This document shows positions 8,718-17,511 of a stretch of 64,000 bases of DNA, one piece after another. The stretch lies in NCBI RefSeq assembly GCF_006540305.1, contig NZ_BJOR01000001.1:1240001-1304000 (forward strand), given 5' to 3'. Position 1 is the stretch's first letter. Every line of letters begins with the position of its first letter. The notes under the pieces are model-generated. The model was given only the letters and a program-made list of their open reading frames with translations, was not told the origin of the DNA and ran no database searches. The translations under genes and the position numbers were made by a program. Source of the stretch: Streptomyces sp. 6-11-2 (GTDB taxonomy: Bacteria; Actinomycetota; Actinomycetes; Streptomycetales; Streptomycetaceae).

Positions 8718-10250
8718 GTGCACCGTCCCCCAGCCACCGAGACCGAGGTCGCCGAGGAGCTGGCCGCCGTGCGGCCCGACCTGGTCTCACGGTACGCGGC
8801 GCGGCTGCACGACGCGCGGGCCGCCGTACTGACCCGGCTGTGGCGCGCGCTCGCCCACGAGCCGCTGCCGTGGATCACCGGCCGGGAGCGCACACGGGAC
8901 GCGCTCGTCCTGCGGCTGCGCGACGGCCGCCGGCTGGAGGGGCCGCCGTCCGACCCGTACGCCACCTCCGCGTACGTCACGGCCGTACGTCTGGCCGGGG
9001 CGGCCCACGACGATCCGGCGCGGCTGATGAGGGACCTCGCCGTGCCGCACGGCGACTCGCTCGCCGCCGAACTCGGGCACAGTGTCGCCTCGCTGGCGCT
9101 GTCGCGGGCCGATCAGCCACCCGTTGAGGAGGCCCACCGCGAGGAGTGGCCGGTGGCGGACTGGCAGTGGGAGCAGCGGGTGGTCGACGGCCACCCCTTC
9201 CACCCCAACTGCCGTTCCCGGCCGGGCTTCTCAGTCGCCGAGCAGCTCGCGTACGGGCCCGAGCACCGGCCGTCGGTCGAGCTGGGCCTGGTGCCGGTGC
9301 CGGAGCGGGAGTGCCTGGTGAGCGGGGCGTGGCCGAGTGACCTGCGGGACGGCGGGCGGCTGCTGATCCCCGTGCACCCCTGGCAGGCGGCGCATGTGCT
9401 CAAGCAGCCGCGCGGGGAACGTGCCCTCGCGGCCCGTCCGCTGCTGTCGCTGCGCACCCTGGCCGTGCCCGGCGGGCTCCACGTCAAGACCTCGCTCAGC
9501 GCCCGGCTGACGTCCTCGGTCCGGGACATCTCGGTCGGCTCGGTGACCGCCTCCGCCGCCCTGTCGGACTTCGCCGTGGACCTGGCGGCCCGCACGGACG
9601 GCCTGCTGCACATCACCCGCACTCTGGGCGCGGCCACCTCGGGCTCCCCCGATCTGGCGGCTCTGTGGCGCGAGTCGCCCGGGACGTACGCCGCATCCGG
9701 GGAGCACGTGGTGCCGGTGGCGGCGCTGCCGACCACGGACCTGCCCGACTCACCCGCCTGGACGGGCGAGTTCACACGCCTGGCGCTGACCGTCGGACTG
9801 CGTCTGCTGGAGCTGGGGGTGGCCCTGGAGGCACACGGCCAGAACCTGCTCGTCGTGCTGTCCGAATCCGGCTCCCCGCTGCGGCTGGTCTACCGCGACC
9901 TCGCCGACATCCGGATCAGTCCGGCCCGCCTGACCCGCCACGGCATCGGCGTACCGGAGTTGCCCGCCCGGAACCTCACCGACGACCCGACCGCCCTGCG
10001 CCGCAAGCTGTTCGGCTCGCTGGTGGCGGGCGCGCTGGCGGGCACGGCCGGATCGGCGGCCGCGCTGCGGGCGGCACTGGAGCCGGCCGTACGGGACCTG
10101 CCGCGCACCCCGGACCTCGTGGCGTTGTGCGAACAGCCGCTTCCGGCCAAGGCGTTGACGCTGATGCGGCTGTCTCCCGGCACACCCGGCGACCAGTGGA
10201 CCGGGCTGCCCAACCCGCTCGTTTTGGTCCCCGGCACGTCCGATCAATAA
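8718..10250 (+). CDS. IucA/IucC family NIS siderophore synthetase (copy 2)
   Basis: 510 residues from a GTG behind GGAGGAG. Motifs: GHPFHPNCRSRPGF near 159, IPVHPWQAAH near 218, KTSLSARLTSSVRDIS near 257, EAHGQNLLV near 373, YRDLADIRIS near 392 and a C-terminal 'KALTLMRLS'. The longer conserved substrate loop differs clearly from copy 1, so the two enzymes probably catalyse successive, different condensations of one siderophore. Only nine bases separate its stop from the following VWA gene, so the three genes 8718-12346 are likely one operon. Confidence 0.9.
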   Translation: MHRPPATETEVAEELAAVRPDLVSRYAARLHDARAAVLTRLWRALAHEPLPWITGRERTRDALVLRLRDGRRLEGPPSDPYATSAYVTAVRLAGAAHDDPARLMRDLAVPHGDSLAAELGHSVASLALSRADQPPVEEAHREEWPVADWQWEQRVVDGHPFHPNCRSRPGFSVAEQLAYGPEHRPSVELGLVPVPERECLVSGAWPSDLRDGGRLLIPVHPWQAAHVLKQPRGERALAARPLLSLRTLAVPGGLHVKTSLSARLTSSVRDISVGSVTASAALSDFAVDLAARTDGLLHITRTLGAATSGSPDLAALWRESPGTYAASGEHVVPVAALPTTDLPDSPAWTGEFTRLALTVGLRLLELGVALEAHGQNLLVVLSESGSPLRLVYRDLADIRISPARLTRHGIGVPELPARNLTDDPTALRRKLFGSLVAGALAGTAGSAAALRAALEPAVRDLPRTPDLVALCEQPLPAKALTLMRLSPGTPGDQWTGLPNPLVLVPGTSDQ

Positions 10251-10259
10251 GATCCGCCG

Positions 10260-11525
10260 ATGATCACAAGACAACGGCTGGCGGCGGGAGTCTGTGCTCT
10301 GCTCGCCGCCCTGACGGCCGGGATGGCCTTTCCCGCCGGTGCGGTAGCCGACGAGATGGAGGGGCAGGACGCCCCGAAGGTCGAACTCGTCCTGGACGTC
10401 AGCGGCTCCATGCGGACCCGGGACATGGACGGCGGGACGCGGATGGCCGCGGCCAAGCAGGCGTTCAACGAGGTGCTCGACGCGACCCCCGAGGAGGTCC
10501 AGCTCGGAATCCGAACCCTCGGGGCCAACTACCCCGGCAACGACAGGAAGACGGGCTGCAAGGACACCGCCCAGCTCTACCCGGTCGGCCCGCTGAACCG
10601 CACCGAGGCCAAGACCGCGGTGGCGACGCTGGTGCCGACCGGCTGGACCCCCATCGGACCGGCGCTCCAGAAGGCGGCGACGGACCTCGACGGCGGCAAC
10701 GGCATGCGCCGGATCGTCCTGATCACCGACGGCGAGGACACCTGTCAGCCGCTGGACCCGTGCGAAGTGGCCCGCGAGATCGCGGCCAAGGGCATCGGGC
10801 TGACCATCGACACCCTCGGCCTGGTGCCGGACGCCAAGACCCGCGACCAGCTCATCTGCATCGCGGAGGCGACCGGCGGCACCTACACCTCCGTACAGCA
10901 CAAGGAGGAACTCAGCGACCGAGTCGGCCAGTTGGTCGACCGGGCAGCCGACCCGGTGGTGACGCCGGTGGCCACGGAGGGCGCCACCGAGTGCGCGAAG
11001 GCGCCGACGCTCAAGTCCGGCCTCTACACCGACCGTGAGGAGTTCGGACAGCAGCGCTGGTACCGGGTGGACGTCAACCCCGGCCAGGAGCTGCGGGCCT
11101 CGGTGAGCGTCGCCGCGGACCGGGCCGTCGACACCGACTACGGCCTGCTGGTGCGGGCCGTGACGGAGCGCGGCCGGGAGATCGTGCGCGGTGAGGCGGC
11201 GGGCAACGGCCGTACGGACGTGATCTCCACGGGTCTGCGCTACCCGAAGCCGGAGAGCGACGACGAGAGCGCCCCGGCCGAGACCGTGTGCCTTCAGATC
11301 ACCAACGCCTTCTCGGCGGCCTCCGGCGTGAAGACCACGCCGGGTCTGCCGCTGGAGCTGACCGTCGACGTGGTGGACGGTCCGGGCAAGTCGAGCGATG
11401 TGGCCTCCTTCGGTCTCGGCCGCGGCTGGTGGCTGCTCGGCGCGCTGGTGCTCACCGGCTTCGTCGCGGGCCTGCTGTGGGGCTGGGTGTCGCGTTGGCG
11501 GGTCGCAATCTGGAGGACGAACTGA
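10260..11525 (+). CDS. Secreted, membrane-anchored von Willebrand factor A protein
   Basis: 421 residues. A signal peptide (residues 1-30, cut after Ala-Val-Ala) leads a VWA domain with a complete metal-ion-dependent adhesion site: DVSGSM near 45, the TGWTP threonine near 125 and TDGED near 158. A β-rich region (residues ~250-385) follows, and a C-terminal membrane span (WWLLGALVLTGFVAGLLWGW) precedes a short basic tail, so it is displayed outside the cell. No Shine-Dalgarno sequence is evident. Translation may depend on the gene nine bases upstream. The stop overlaps the next start (TGATG), so the pair probably acts together. Role unknown; VWA domains usually bind a protein partner through a metal. 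Confidence 0.85.
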   Translation: MITRQRLAAGVCALLAALTAGMAFPAGAVADEMEGQDAPKVELVLDVSGSMRTRDMDGGTRMAAAKQAFNEVLDATPEEVQLGIRTLGANYPGNDRKTGCKDTAQLYPVGPLNRTEAKTAVATLVPTGWTPIGPALQKAATDLDGGNGMRRIVLITDGEDTCQPLDPCEVAREIAAKGIGLTIDTLGLVPDAKTRDQLICIAEATGGTYTSVQHKEELSDRVGQLVDRAADPVVTPVATEGATECAKAPTLKSGLYTDREEFGQQRWYRVDVNPGQELRASVSVAADRAVDTDYGLLVRAVTERGREIVRGEAAGNGRTDVISTGLRYPKPESDDESAPAETVCLQITNAFSAASGVKTTPGLPLELTVDVVDGPGKSSDVASFGLGRGWWLLGALVLTGFVAGLLWGWVSRWRVAIWRTN

Positions 11526-12346
11526 TGCGTATCACCCGTGTGTTGGGCGCCGCTCTGCTGGCGCTCGGGCTGGCCGCGGGCCCCGCGGCAGCCGACTCGT
11601 CACCCTCGGCGGATCCGTCCGGCGACAGCGGGGCGCCCAGCCAGGCGGGCACCTCGTTCCGTAGCGCGACCGAGATCGAGCAGGGGCAGCAGGCCACCGC
11701 CAGCGGCTCCACCGGCGACTACCTGTACTGGTCGTTCGCCGCGGACGCCGGGCAGCGCCCCACCGTCAAGGCGACGGTGAAGCTGCCCGAGGCGCACGCC
11801 TCGCAGACCTGGCAGATCGACGTCTACGACGGTCTGCGGCGCCGCCAGTCCTGCCAGTACGGCGCCCAGACCCGCACCGCCGCACAGGGCACGGCCTCGG
11901 TCGAACTCGCCTGCGTGCTGCGCACGGTGCGGGCCTGGTCGGAACCGTGGGCCAACGACCCGCTGCCGGGCACGTACTACATCCGGCTCATGGCGGCCGG
12001 TCTGCCCGCCTCCGACCTGGGTCTGCCGGTGAGCGCCGAGGTGCGGGCCGACTCCAAGGACATCGGCGGCGCCGCGGCGGTCGACGGCTCGCTCGCGCAG
12101 CCGCTGACCCCGGGCATCGCGGTCAAGTCCGAGCAGGACGGCAGCGGTTCGCAGGACGACCAGGGTTCGAAGAAGTCGGCCGTGCTGTCCAGCATCGAGC
12201 CGGACGGCGGCTGGTCCTCCACCTGGTGGTCGGACCGATGGGTGTGGACCGGGATCGGCGGCCTGCTCGCCGCGCTCGCGGGCATCGGCGGGTACGCGCT
12301 GACGCGCGGCTCGGGACGCCCGTCGCGCATACCGCCGGGCGTCTGA
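11525..12346 (+). CDS. Secreted membrane-anchored hypothetical protein, partner of the VWA protein
   Basis: 273 residues; the ATG shares one base with the VWA stop. It has an N-terminal signal peptide (LGAALLALGLAAGPAAA), a β-rich extracellular domain beginning 'GTSFRSATEIEQGQQATASGSTGDYLYWSF', two Cys (SCQYG and ELACVL) that could form a disulphide, and a C-terminal membrane span (VWTGIGGLLAALAGIGGYAL). The domain resembles the pre-peptidase C-terminal type of β-sandwich, and a similar region sits after the VWA domain in the gene before it. No enzymatic motif is seen. Confidence 0.75.
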   Translation: MRITRVLGAALLALGLAAGPAAADSSPSADPSGDSGAPSQAGTSFRSATEIEQGQQATASGSTGDYLYWSFAADAGQRPTVKATVKLPEAHASQTWQIDVYDGLRRRQSCQYGAQTRTAAQGTASVELACVLRTVRAWSEPWANDPLPGTYYIRLMAAGLPASDLGLPVSAEVRADSKDIGGAAAVDGSLAQPLTPGIAVKSEQDGSGSQDDQGSKKSAVLSSIEPDGGWSSTWWSDRWVWTGIGGLLAALAGIGGYALTRGSGRPSRIPPGV

Positions 12347-12372
12347 CGGCAGTTCCGCCCGACGGCACCTCG

Positions 12373-12404
12373 GAAGGCCCGCTCCTCCTTTGGGGCGGGC
12401 CTTC
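12373..12404. terminator. Bidirectional hairpin terminator
   Basis: Perfect 10-base arms (12373-12382 and 12395-12404) lie between the convergent VWA operon and the HxlR gene. Confidence 0.8.
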
Positions 12405-12406
12405 TC

Positions 12407-13045
12407 TCATGCCCCGCGCAACGCCTTGGCCGCAGAGCCGTCCCCGCCCACCTCGACGCGCCCGTCCCGTACCGCGTCCACCAGGCCCAACTCCCCGCGG
12501 CTGACGGCCGTACACGTGACGGAGTCGAGAGCCAGCCGGGCGTCCGGCTCCACCGGCGCGGGTCCGCACCCGTAGAGCGGGCCCTCCACGGCTCCCAGCC
12601 ACAGATGGAAGTCGCCTTCCTCCAGCCGGACTTCGACGACGCCCGTCCCGATCCCCGCCTCCTCCAGGGCGCGCAGCAGGGGCAGCGCGAACCAGTGCGC
12701 GCGCAGCGCGTCGGTGGGCCGCCGCTCCCCCAGCTCCGTCCGCCCCCACTCCCCGAGCGCCCGCAGTACCGGCAGCAACTCACGCCCCCGCGAGGTGAGT
12801 TCGTAGACGTGGACGGCTCCGGGCGGCGGCAGCCGGCGCCGGGTCGTCAGCCCGTCCCGTTCCATGTCCTTCAGCCGTGAGGCGAGCATGTCCGTGCTCA
12901 CGCCCGGCAGGTCGGCGTGCAGATCGGTGTACCGGCGCGGACCGGCCAGCAGCTCCCGGACGATCAGCAGGGTCCAGCGGTCGCCGACGGCATCGAGCGC
13001 GCGGGCGGCGGAGCAGAACTGGTCGTAGCTACGGCGAGGTGACAT
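12407..13045 (-). CDS. HxlR-family winged-helix transcriptional regulator
   Basis: 212 residues from the ATG at 13045 (MSPRRSYDQFCSAARALD). The N-terminal 100 residues are a classic HxlR domain: the early Cys (QFC), 'VGDRWTLLIVRELLAGPRRYTDLHADLPGVSTDMLASRLKDMERDGL', and a wing ending 'VYELTSRGREL'. HxlR factors sense quinones, aldehydes or redox state, often through that Cys, and usually control a neighbour and themselves. The C-terminal ~100 residues resemble a sterol-carrier-like fold sometimes fused to HxlR; that is inference. It is divergent from the aminotransferase gene across an interval with a palindrome. Confidence 0.88.
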   Translation of the reverse strand: MSPRRSYDQFCSAARALDAVGDRWTLLIVRELLAGPRRYTDLHADLPGVSTDMLASRLKDMERDGLTTRRRLPPPGAVHVYELTSRGRELLPVLRALGEWGRTELGERRPTDALRAHWFALPLLRALEEAGIGTGVVEVRLEEGDFHLWLGAVEGPLYGCGPAPVEPDARLALDSVTCTAVSRGELGLVDAVRDGRVEVGGDGSAAKALRGA

Positions 13046-13087
13046 GCGACGCAGTGTAGACGGGTTGTTGGACTTTCCAAGCTCCCG

Positions 13088-13102
13088 CTTGGTAAAACCA
13101 AG
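13088..13102. promoter_or_regulatory. Palindromic operator candidate (CTTGGT-AAA-ACCAAG)
   Basis: A perfect 15-base inverted repeat lies in the 87-base divergent interval. A further CCAAG half-site sits just to its left (near 13077-13081). This is the expected position for an HxlR operator controlling both genes. Confidence 0.55.
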
Positions 13103-13132
13103 CAAGACCAGTTACCGGAAGGGAAGCGGCGC

Positions 13133-14341
13133 ATGGAGTTCCGGCAGTCGAGCAAGCTCAGCGAGGTCTGTTACGAGATCCGCGGCCCGGTGATCGAGCA
13201 CGCCGACGCGCTGGAGGAGGCCGGTCACAGCGTGCTGCGGCTGAACACCGGCAACCCCGCGCTGTTCGGCTTCGAGGCACCGGAGGAGATCCTCCAGGAC
13301 ATGATCCGGATGCTTCCGCGGGCACACGGCTACACCGACTCGCGCGGCGTCCTCTCCGCCCGCAGGGCCGTCGCCCAGCGCTACCAGAACCTCGGCCTGG
13401 AGGTGGACGTCGACGACGTCTTCCTGGGCAACGGCGTCTCGGAACTGGTCTCGATGGCTGTGCAGGCACTGATCGAGGACGGCGACGAAATCCTCGTGCC
13501 CGCACCGGACTTCCCCCTCTGGACGGCCGTGACGACGCTGGCCGGCGGCACGGCGGTCCACTATCTGTGCGACGAACAGGCCGACTGGTACCCGGACCTG
13601 GACGACATGGCCTCGAAGATCACCGACCGTACGAAGGCCGTGGTCGTCATCAACCCCAACAACCCGACCGGCGCGGTCTACCCCAAGGAGGTCCTGGAGG
13701 GCATCTGCGACCTCGCCCGCCGCCACGGCCTGATGGTCTTCGCGGACGAGATCTACGACCAGATCCTCTACGACGACGCCGTCCACCACTCCACCGCCGC
13801 GCTCGCCCCGGACCTGGTCGTGCTCACCTTCTGCGGCCTGTCCAAGACCTACCGAGTGGCGGGCTTCCGCTCCGGCTGGCTGGTGGTCACCGGCCCCAAG
13901 CAGCACGCGAAGGACTATCTGGAGGGCCTGACCATGCTGGCCTCCATGCGCCTGTGCGCCAACGTCCCCGCCCAGTACGCGATCCAGGCCGCCCTCGGCG
14001 GCCGCCAGTCCATCCGCGAACTGACCGCACCGGGCGGCCGGCTGCACGAACAGCGGAACGTGGCCTGGCAGAAGCTCAACGAGATCCCGGGCGTGACGTG
14101 CGTGAAGCCCAGGGGCGCGCTGTACGCGTTCGCCCGCCTGGATCCCAAGGTCCACCGGATCCACGACGACGAGAAGTTCGTCCTGGACCTCCTCCTGCGC
14201 GAGAAGATCCAGGTGGTCCAGGGCACGGGCTTCAACTGGCCGGCCCCGGACCACTTCCGCATCCTCACGCTCCCCCACGCGGACGTCCTGGACACGGCGA
14301 TCAGCAGGATCGGCCGGTTCCTCGGCGGATACCGGCAGTAG
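13133..14341 (+). CDS. alaA: PLP-dependent aminotransferase, AlaA (alanine) type
   Basis: 402 residues, class I/II aminotransferase fold. The N-terminus ('LSEVCYEIRGPVIEHADALEEAGHSVLRLNTGNPALFGFEAP') matches the E. coli AlaA/YfbQ type closely. Other landmarks are VINPNNPTG near 178, FADEIYDQI near 203, the PLP-binding lysine in SKTYR near 238 and the substrate arginine in the C-terminal 'FRILTLP'. The expected reaction is glutamate + pyruvate ⇌ 2-oxoglutarate + alanine in the cytoplasm. A GGAAGGG site precedes the ATG. The HxlR divergence suggests stress-linked control. Confidence 0.9.
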   Translation: MEFRQSSKLSEVCYEIRGPVIEHADALEEAGHSVLRLNTGNPALFGFEAPEEILQDMIRMLPRAHGYTDSRGVLSARRAVAQRYQNLGLEVDVDDVFLGNGVSELVSMAVQALIEDGDEILVPAPDFPLWTAVTTLAGGTAVHYLCDEQADWYPDLDDMASKITDRTKAVVVINPNNPTGAVYPKEVLEGICDLARRHGLMVFADEIYDQILYDDAVHHSTAALAPDLVVLTFCGLSKTYRVAGFRSGWLVVTGPKQHAKDYLEGLTMLASMRLCANVPAQYAIQAALGGRQSIRELTAPGGRLHEQRNVAWQKLNEIPGVTCVKPRGALYAFARLDPKVHRIHDDEKFVLDLLLREKIQVVQGTGFNWPAPDHFRILTLPHADVLDTAISRIGRFLGGYRQ

Positions 14342-14582
14342 GTCCGGCACCGCGCCTCCCGGGCCCGCGGCCGTCCCGGGCCCCTCCGGCCAGGGGAAAC
14401 TCCTCCGAGCCCGCGACCCGCGCCGTGTTACGGTCCCGGTGCCGGCCGCGGGACTTCGGTGCGACTTCCGGAACCTGCCTATGAAGCAATGATTCGCAGC
14501 TCGTGCCCCCATTCCCCGGCCGGCCCCGGCAAGGGAGTGCCGACCAGCCCCGGCAGGGGGCCGCGAGTGAACGGGTGAGGGC

Positions 14583-16052
14583 ATGGACGAGGGCATGAAG
14601 TCGTCCGGGGATCCGATCGCGGCCGAGGACGTACTGCTCTTCGTCAACGCCGCGATCACCGCGACCGGCCAGCGCGAGTTCCGCTCCGACGCGGCGGCCC
14701 AGCGGCTCTCCCTCGACTTCCTGCACGCCTACACGCTGGGCAACTACCGCGACCTCTACGCGGGCGTGCTCGCCCTCGACATCAACGACCACAACGCGGC
14801 GCTGATCGTCCGCCGGCTGCTGGAGACCGCCCGCGAGGCCACCGCGGACCAGCGCCGCAGCGAGGGCCGGCTGATCGCCGGACGGCTGGCGCTGCTGCCG
14901 CCGCAGCGCGTCTACGGACTCTTCGGCGCCCTGCGCCGCTCCGGGGTGAACAACCGCCGCACCCGCGCCCTGCTGCGCGACTGGCTGGCCGCCCGACCCG
15001 ATCCGGCCCTCGACGCCGTCAAGTACCGCAACGGCCTCAAGCGGGCGCTGCGGCACGCGCATCTGTCGCCGGACGACGCCGAACTCGGCGCCTTCCTCTT
15101 CGCTCCGCACAGCCGCGCCCGCTACGACACGCCGATCCTGGAGGCCTGGCGGCGCGCGCACTACGAGCAGGCGGTGCTCTACGAACTCCCGTACACCGTC
15201 GCGGAGGGCTTCGCCGCCAGGCACGGCATACCGCGCGGCGTGTTCCTGGAACGCATCGCCCCCCGGCTCACCCGCCTGGAGACGCTGCGGCTCCAGGAGG
15301 CGGCGCGGCAGCACGGTCCCGCGGCGGCGCGGGCGGTGGCGGCCGACCTGTCCCGGATGCCGCTCACCCGGCTCGCCGGGTACGTGCTCTCCCTCACCGC
15401 ACCGGAACGGGTCGCCCGGCGCGAGGAGCTGACCGGCGCGCTGCGCACGGCCGCCCTTCGGACGGCGGGCCGGCACCGGGGAACCTGGGGCCGGGTGGCC
15501 GCCGTCCTGGACGACAGCTTCTCCTCCTCCGGTTCGGGTGTGAAGCGGCGCCGGCCGCTGGCGGTCGCCCTGGCCTGCCACTACCTGCTCGAAGCGCTCG
15601 CCGGCCACTACACCGGGCTGTGGACCTCCGGCCGCGGCGACGCGCTCCTGGCCCACCCCGTCGGCCCGACCCCGCTGGGTGAGCGGATCCTCGACGGCCT
15701 GGAGACGGCACCGGAACGTCTGGTGATCGTCTCCGACGGCTGGGACAACTCTCCTCCCGGGCTGGCGGGTGAGGTGCTCCGGACCTGGCGCACCCGCCTC
15801 GATCCGGCCCGCCGCACCAGCGTGGTGCACCTCAACCCCGTGTACGACGCCGAGGACTTCGACGTGCGCCGGCTGTCCGCACGGGTGCCGACGGCGGGCA
15901 TCCGCGACGCCGAGGACCTGCCCGCGCTCGTCGAGATCGCGCAGTTCGCCGAGGGCCGGACCGGCCTGGCCGACCTGACGGCCTACCTGGACTCCCGCGC
16001 GGCGCGGCTCACCGCCGCCGCGGACCGGCGGGCGGAGAGGAACCCCCGATGA
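14583..16052 (+). CDS. Helical-repeat + VWA-like protein (Ro60/TROVE-like architecture)
   Basis: 489 residues. The first ~320 residues are all-helical and repeat-like ('NYRDLYAGVLALDINDHNAALIVRRLLETA', 'VYGLFGALRRSGVNNRRTRALLRDWLA'). The C-terminus is a VWA-like fold: a β-strand leads into DDSFSSSGS (the DxSxS metal site) near 321, and SDGWDN near 385 supplies a further acidic position. Ro60/Rsr proteins use the same order: a helical RNA-binding ring followed by VWA. I do not see the canonical TROVE sequence, so homology is an inference. The stop overlaps the start of the next gene (ATGA), which indicates a coupled pair. There is no signal peptide, so it is cytoplasmic. Confidence 0.6.
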   Translation: MDEGMKSSGDPIAAEDVLLFVNAAITATGQREFRSDAAAQRLSLDFLHAYTLGNYRDLYAGVLALDINDHNAALIVRRLLETAREATADQRRSEGRLIAGRLALLPPQRVYGLFGALRRSGVNNRRTRALLRDWLAARPDPALDAVKYRNGLKRALRHAHLSPDDAELGAFLFAPHSRARYDTPILEAWRRAHYEQAVLYELPYTVAEGFAARHGIPRGVFLERIAPRLTRLETLRLQEAARQHGPAAARAVAADLSRMPLTRLAGYVLSLTAPERVARREELTGALRTAALRTAGRHRGTWGRVAAVLDDSFSSSGSGVKRRRPLAVALACHYLLEALAGHYTGLWTSGRGDALLAHPVGPTPLGERILDGLETAPERLVIVSDGWDNSPPGLAGEVLRTWRTRLDPARRTSVVHLNPVYDAEDFDVRRLSARVPTAGIRDAEDLPALVEIAQFAEGRTGLADLTAYLDSRAARLTAAADRRAERNPR

Positions 16053-17200
16053 CACCGCACGGACTGCTCGACGGGCTGGAGACCCGCCCCGCGCAGGTGT
16101 GGGGCGCCGTACGGCTGGTGCCGCTCGTACGGGCCGAGCCGATCCAGGACCTGCGCCTGCACCCGCGAATCCACGACGGACCGGGCGAGGTGGACCTGGG
16201 CCGGGGACGGAGCTACTGCTCCTACGTCCCGCACAGCTTCGTCGCCGACTGGACCGGGGACGGCTCACCCGCCGCGGCCTACGGAACACAGCTGACCGAC
16301 GGGCGGCCCGAGCAGGAAGTCGGGTTCGCACGACTGCACTTCCACCGCCGGGCGGCCCGCCGGGAGGCCCGGCACCGGCTGCGTTTCCTGCCGCTCCACC
16401 TCGCGCTGGAGGGCTATCTCGCACTTCACTTCGGCGGTCCCGCCGTCGCCTGGGAGCACTGGTCGCACCGAGCCGTGCGTCAGGGGCTCTCCCCGCGTGT
16501 CGAGGCCGCCTACCTCGGCACCGAAGTACTTGGACTGGCCGACGCGTTGCGCGTCTTCGAGATCCACCCGGGCCAGTGCGGCATGCTGATCCATCTGGCC
16601 GACGCGCCCGCCGCGGCGTTCGTGGTGCCGCACCCGGAGGACTACCGCACCCTGCACCCGACCCTGCTCCAGGACCTCTACGGCGACCTGGTGCACCACT
16701 ACGCCACCCTGATGCCTCCCGTCACGGACTTCCGCGCCCGCATCCCCGACACCCGGATCCGCACGCTCGCCGACCTGCGGGACGCCGCGGCGGAACAGAC
16801 GGCGCGGTGGGCCGACTTCCACGACACCACGATGGCGGCCGGACTGCTGGACCAGCCGAGCACCTGGCAACTGGTCCGGCGCATGGGCCGCTTCACCCTC
16901 TCCCGCTTCCTGCCGCCGTTCCGCCCCAAGCAGGACAACCACATCGGCGAGGCGATCACCGACGAACACGGCCGGACCGTCTACCTCAAGACCTTCCGCC
17001 TCTCGGAGAGCCAGGTCCGCCGCGGCCACCTCCTCACGCACCTCGCCGCCCACGACTGGCACCTCCCCGCCACCGCCACCGCCCTCGGCCTGACCGAGCC
17101 CCAACTGGCCCTCCGCCTGGAGGCGTCCGGCTTCGCCCACCTCCTCCGTCAGGACGTCCTGGACCACTACCGCAAACAGAACCGCGCCGGAAACCCCTGA
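16049..17200 (+). CDS. ARPP-like protein with C-terminal Fis-type HTH
   Basis: 383 residues, coupled by a 4-base overlap to the helical/VWA gene. The N-terminus ('WGAVRLVPLVRAEPIQDLRLHPRIHD') recalls the ARPP domains that were described computationally in bacterial conflict and RNA-repair neighbourhoods. The last ~45 residues ('HLAAHDWHLPATATALGLTEPQLALRLEASGFAHLL') look like a Fis-type helix-turn-helix, as in activators of RNA-repair operons. An internal 'MLIHLADAPAAAFVVPHPEDYRTLHPTLLQDLYGDLV' is well formed, but I recognise no catalytic motif. It probably works with the upstream protein, for example as DNA-binding or effector partner. Naming is tentative. Confidence 0.55.
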   Translation: MTPHGLLDGLETRPAQVWGAVRLVPLVRAEPIQDLRLHPRIHDGPGEVDLGRGRSYCSYVPHSFVADWTGDGSPAAAYGTQLTDGRPEQEVGFARLHFHRRAARREARHRLRFLPLHLALEGYLALHFGGPAVAWEHWSHRAVRQGLSPRVEAAYLGTEVLGLADALRVFEIHPGQCGMLIHLADAPAAAFVVPHPEDYRTLHPTLLQDLYGDLVHHYATLMPPVTDFRARIPDTRIRTLADLRDAAAEQTARWADFHDTTMAAGLLDQPSTWQLVRRMGRFTLSRFLPPFRPKQDNHIGEAITDEHGRTVYLKTFRLSESQVRRGHLLTHLAAHDWHLPATATALGLTEPQLALRLEASGFAHLLRQDVLDHYRKQNRAGNP

Positions 17201-17312
17201 CCAGAAGCGGAGATCGGACGCCGCGAGACGGCGGGACCGGTGGAAGAAGGCACCCCCCGAACACCGGGCTCGTGCCAGGCAGGAGGAGCAGGAAGAGAAG
17301 CCACGCGAGGCC

Positions 17313-17495
17313 TTGCCTACGTATCCCGTCGACCATCGTGGCTACATCACACCGCACCCGGAGGACTACCCCGCCCTGTCGCGGCAGCGGGCGGTCCGCA
17401 TCGCCGGGGAGATGGGGCTGCGTGCCGAGACGTGGGGGAACAAGGGGTCGTGGCGGTACGAGGAGAGCGTGGTCGAGGAAGTGCCGCTCGACTGA
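17313..17495 (+). CDS. Small hypothetical protein (60 aa)
   Basis: The reading from TTG gives a compact soluble protein ('VDHRGYITPHPEDYPALSRQRAVRIAGEMGLRAETWGNKGSWRYEESVVEEVPLD') with consistent Streptomyces codon use. The start is uncertain: an AGGAGG at 17281 is too far from the TTG, and no ATG or GTG lies between. The HPEDY phrase also occurs in the preceding protein, probably by chance. Function unknown. Confidence 0.55.
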   Translation: MPTYPVDHRGYITPHPEDYPALSRQRAVRIAGEMGLRAETWGNKGSWRYEESVVEEVPLD

Positions 17496-17511
17496 GCCGG
17501 AGGGGCCCGGG

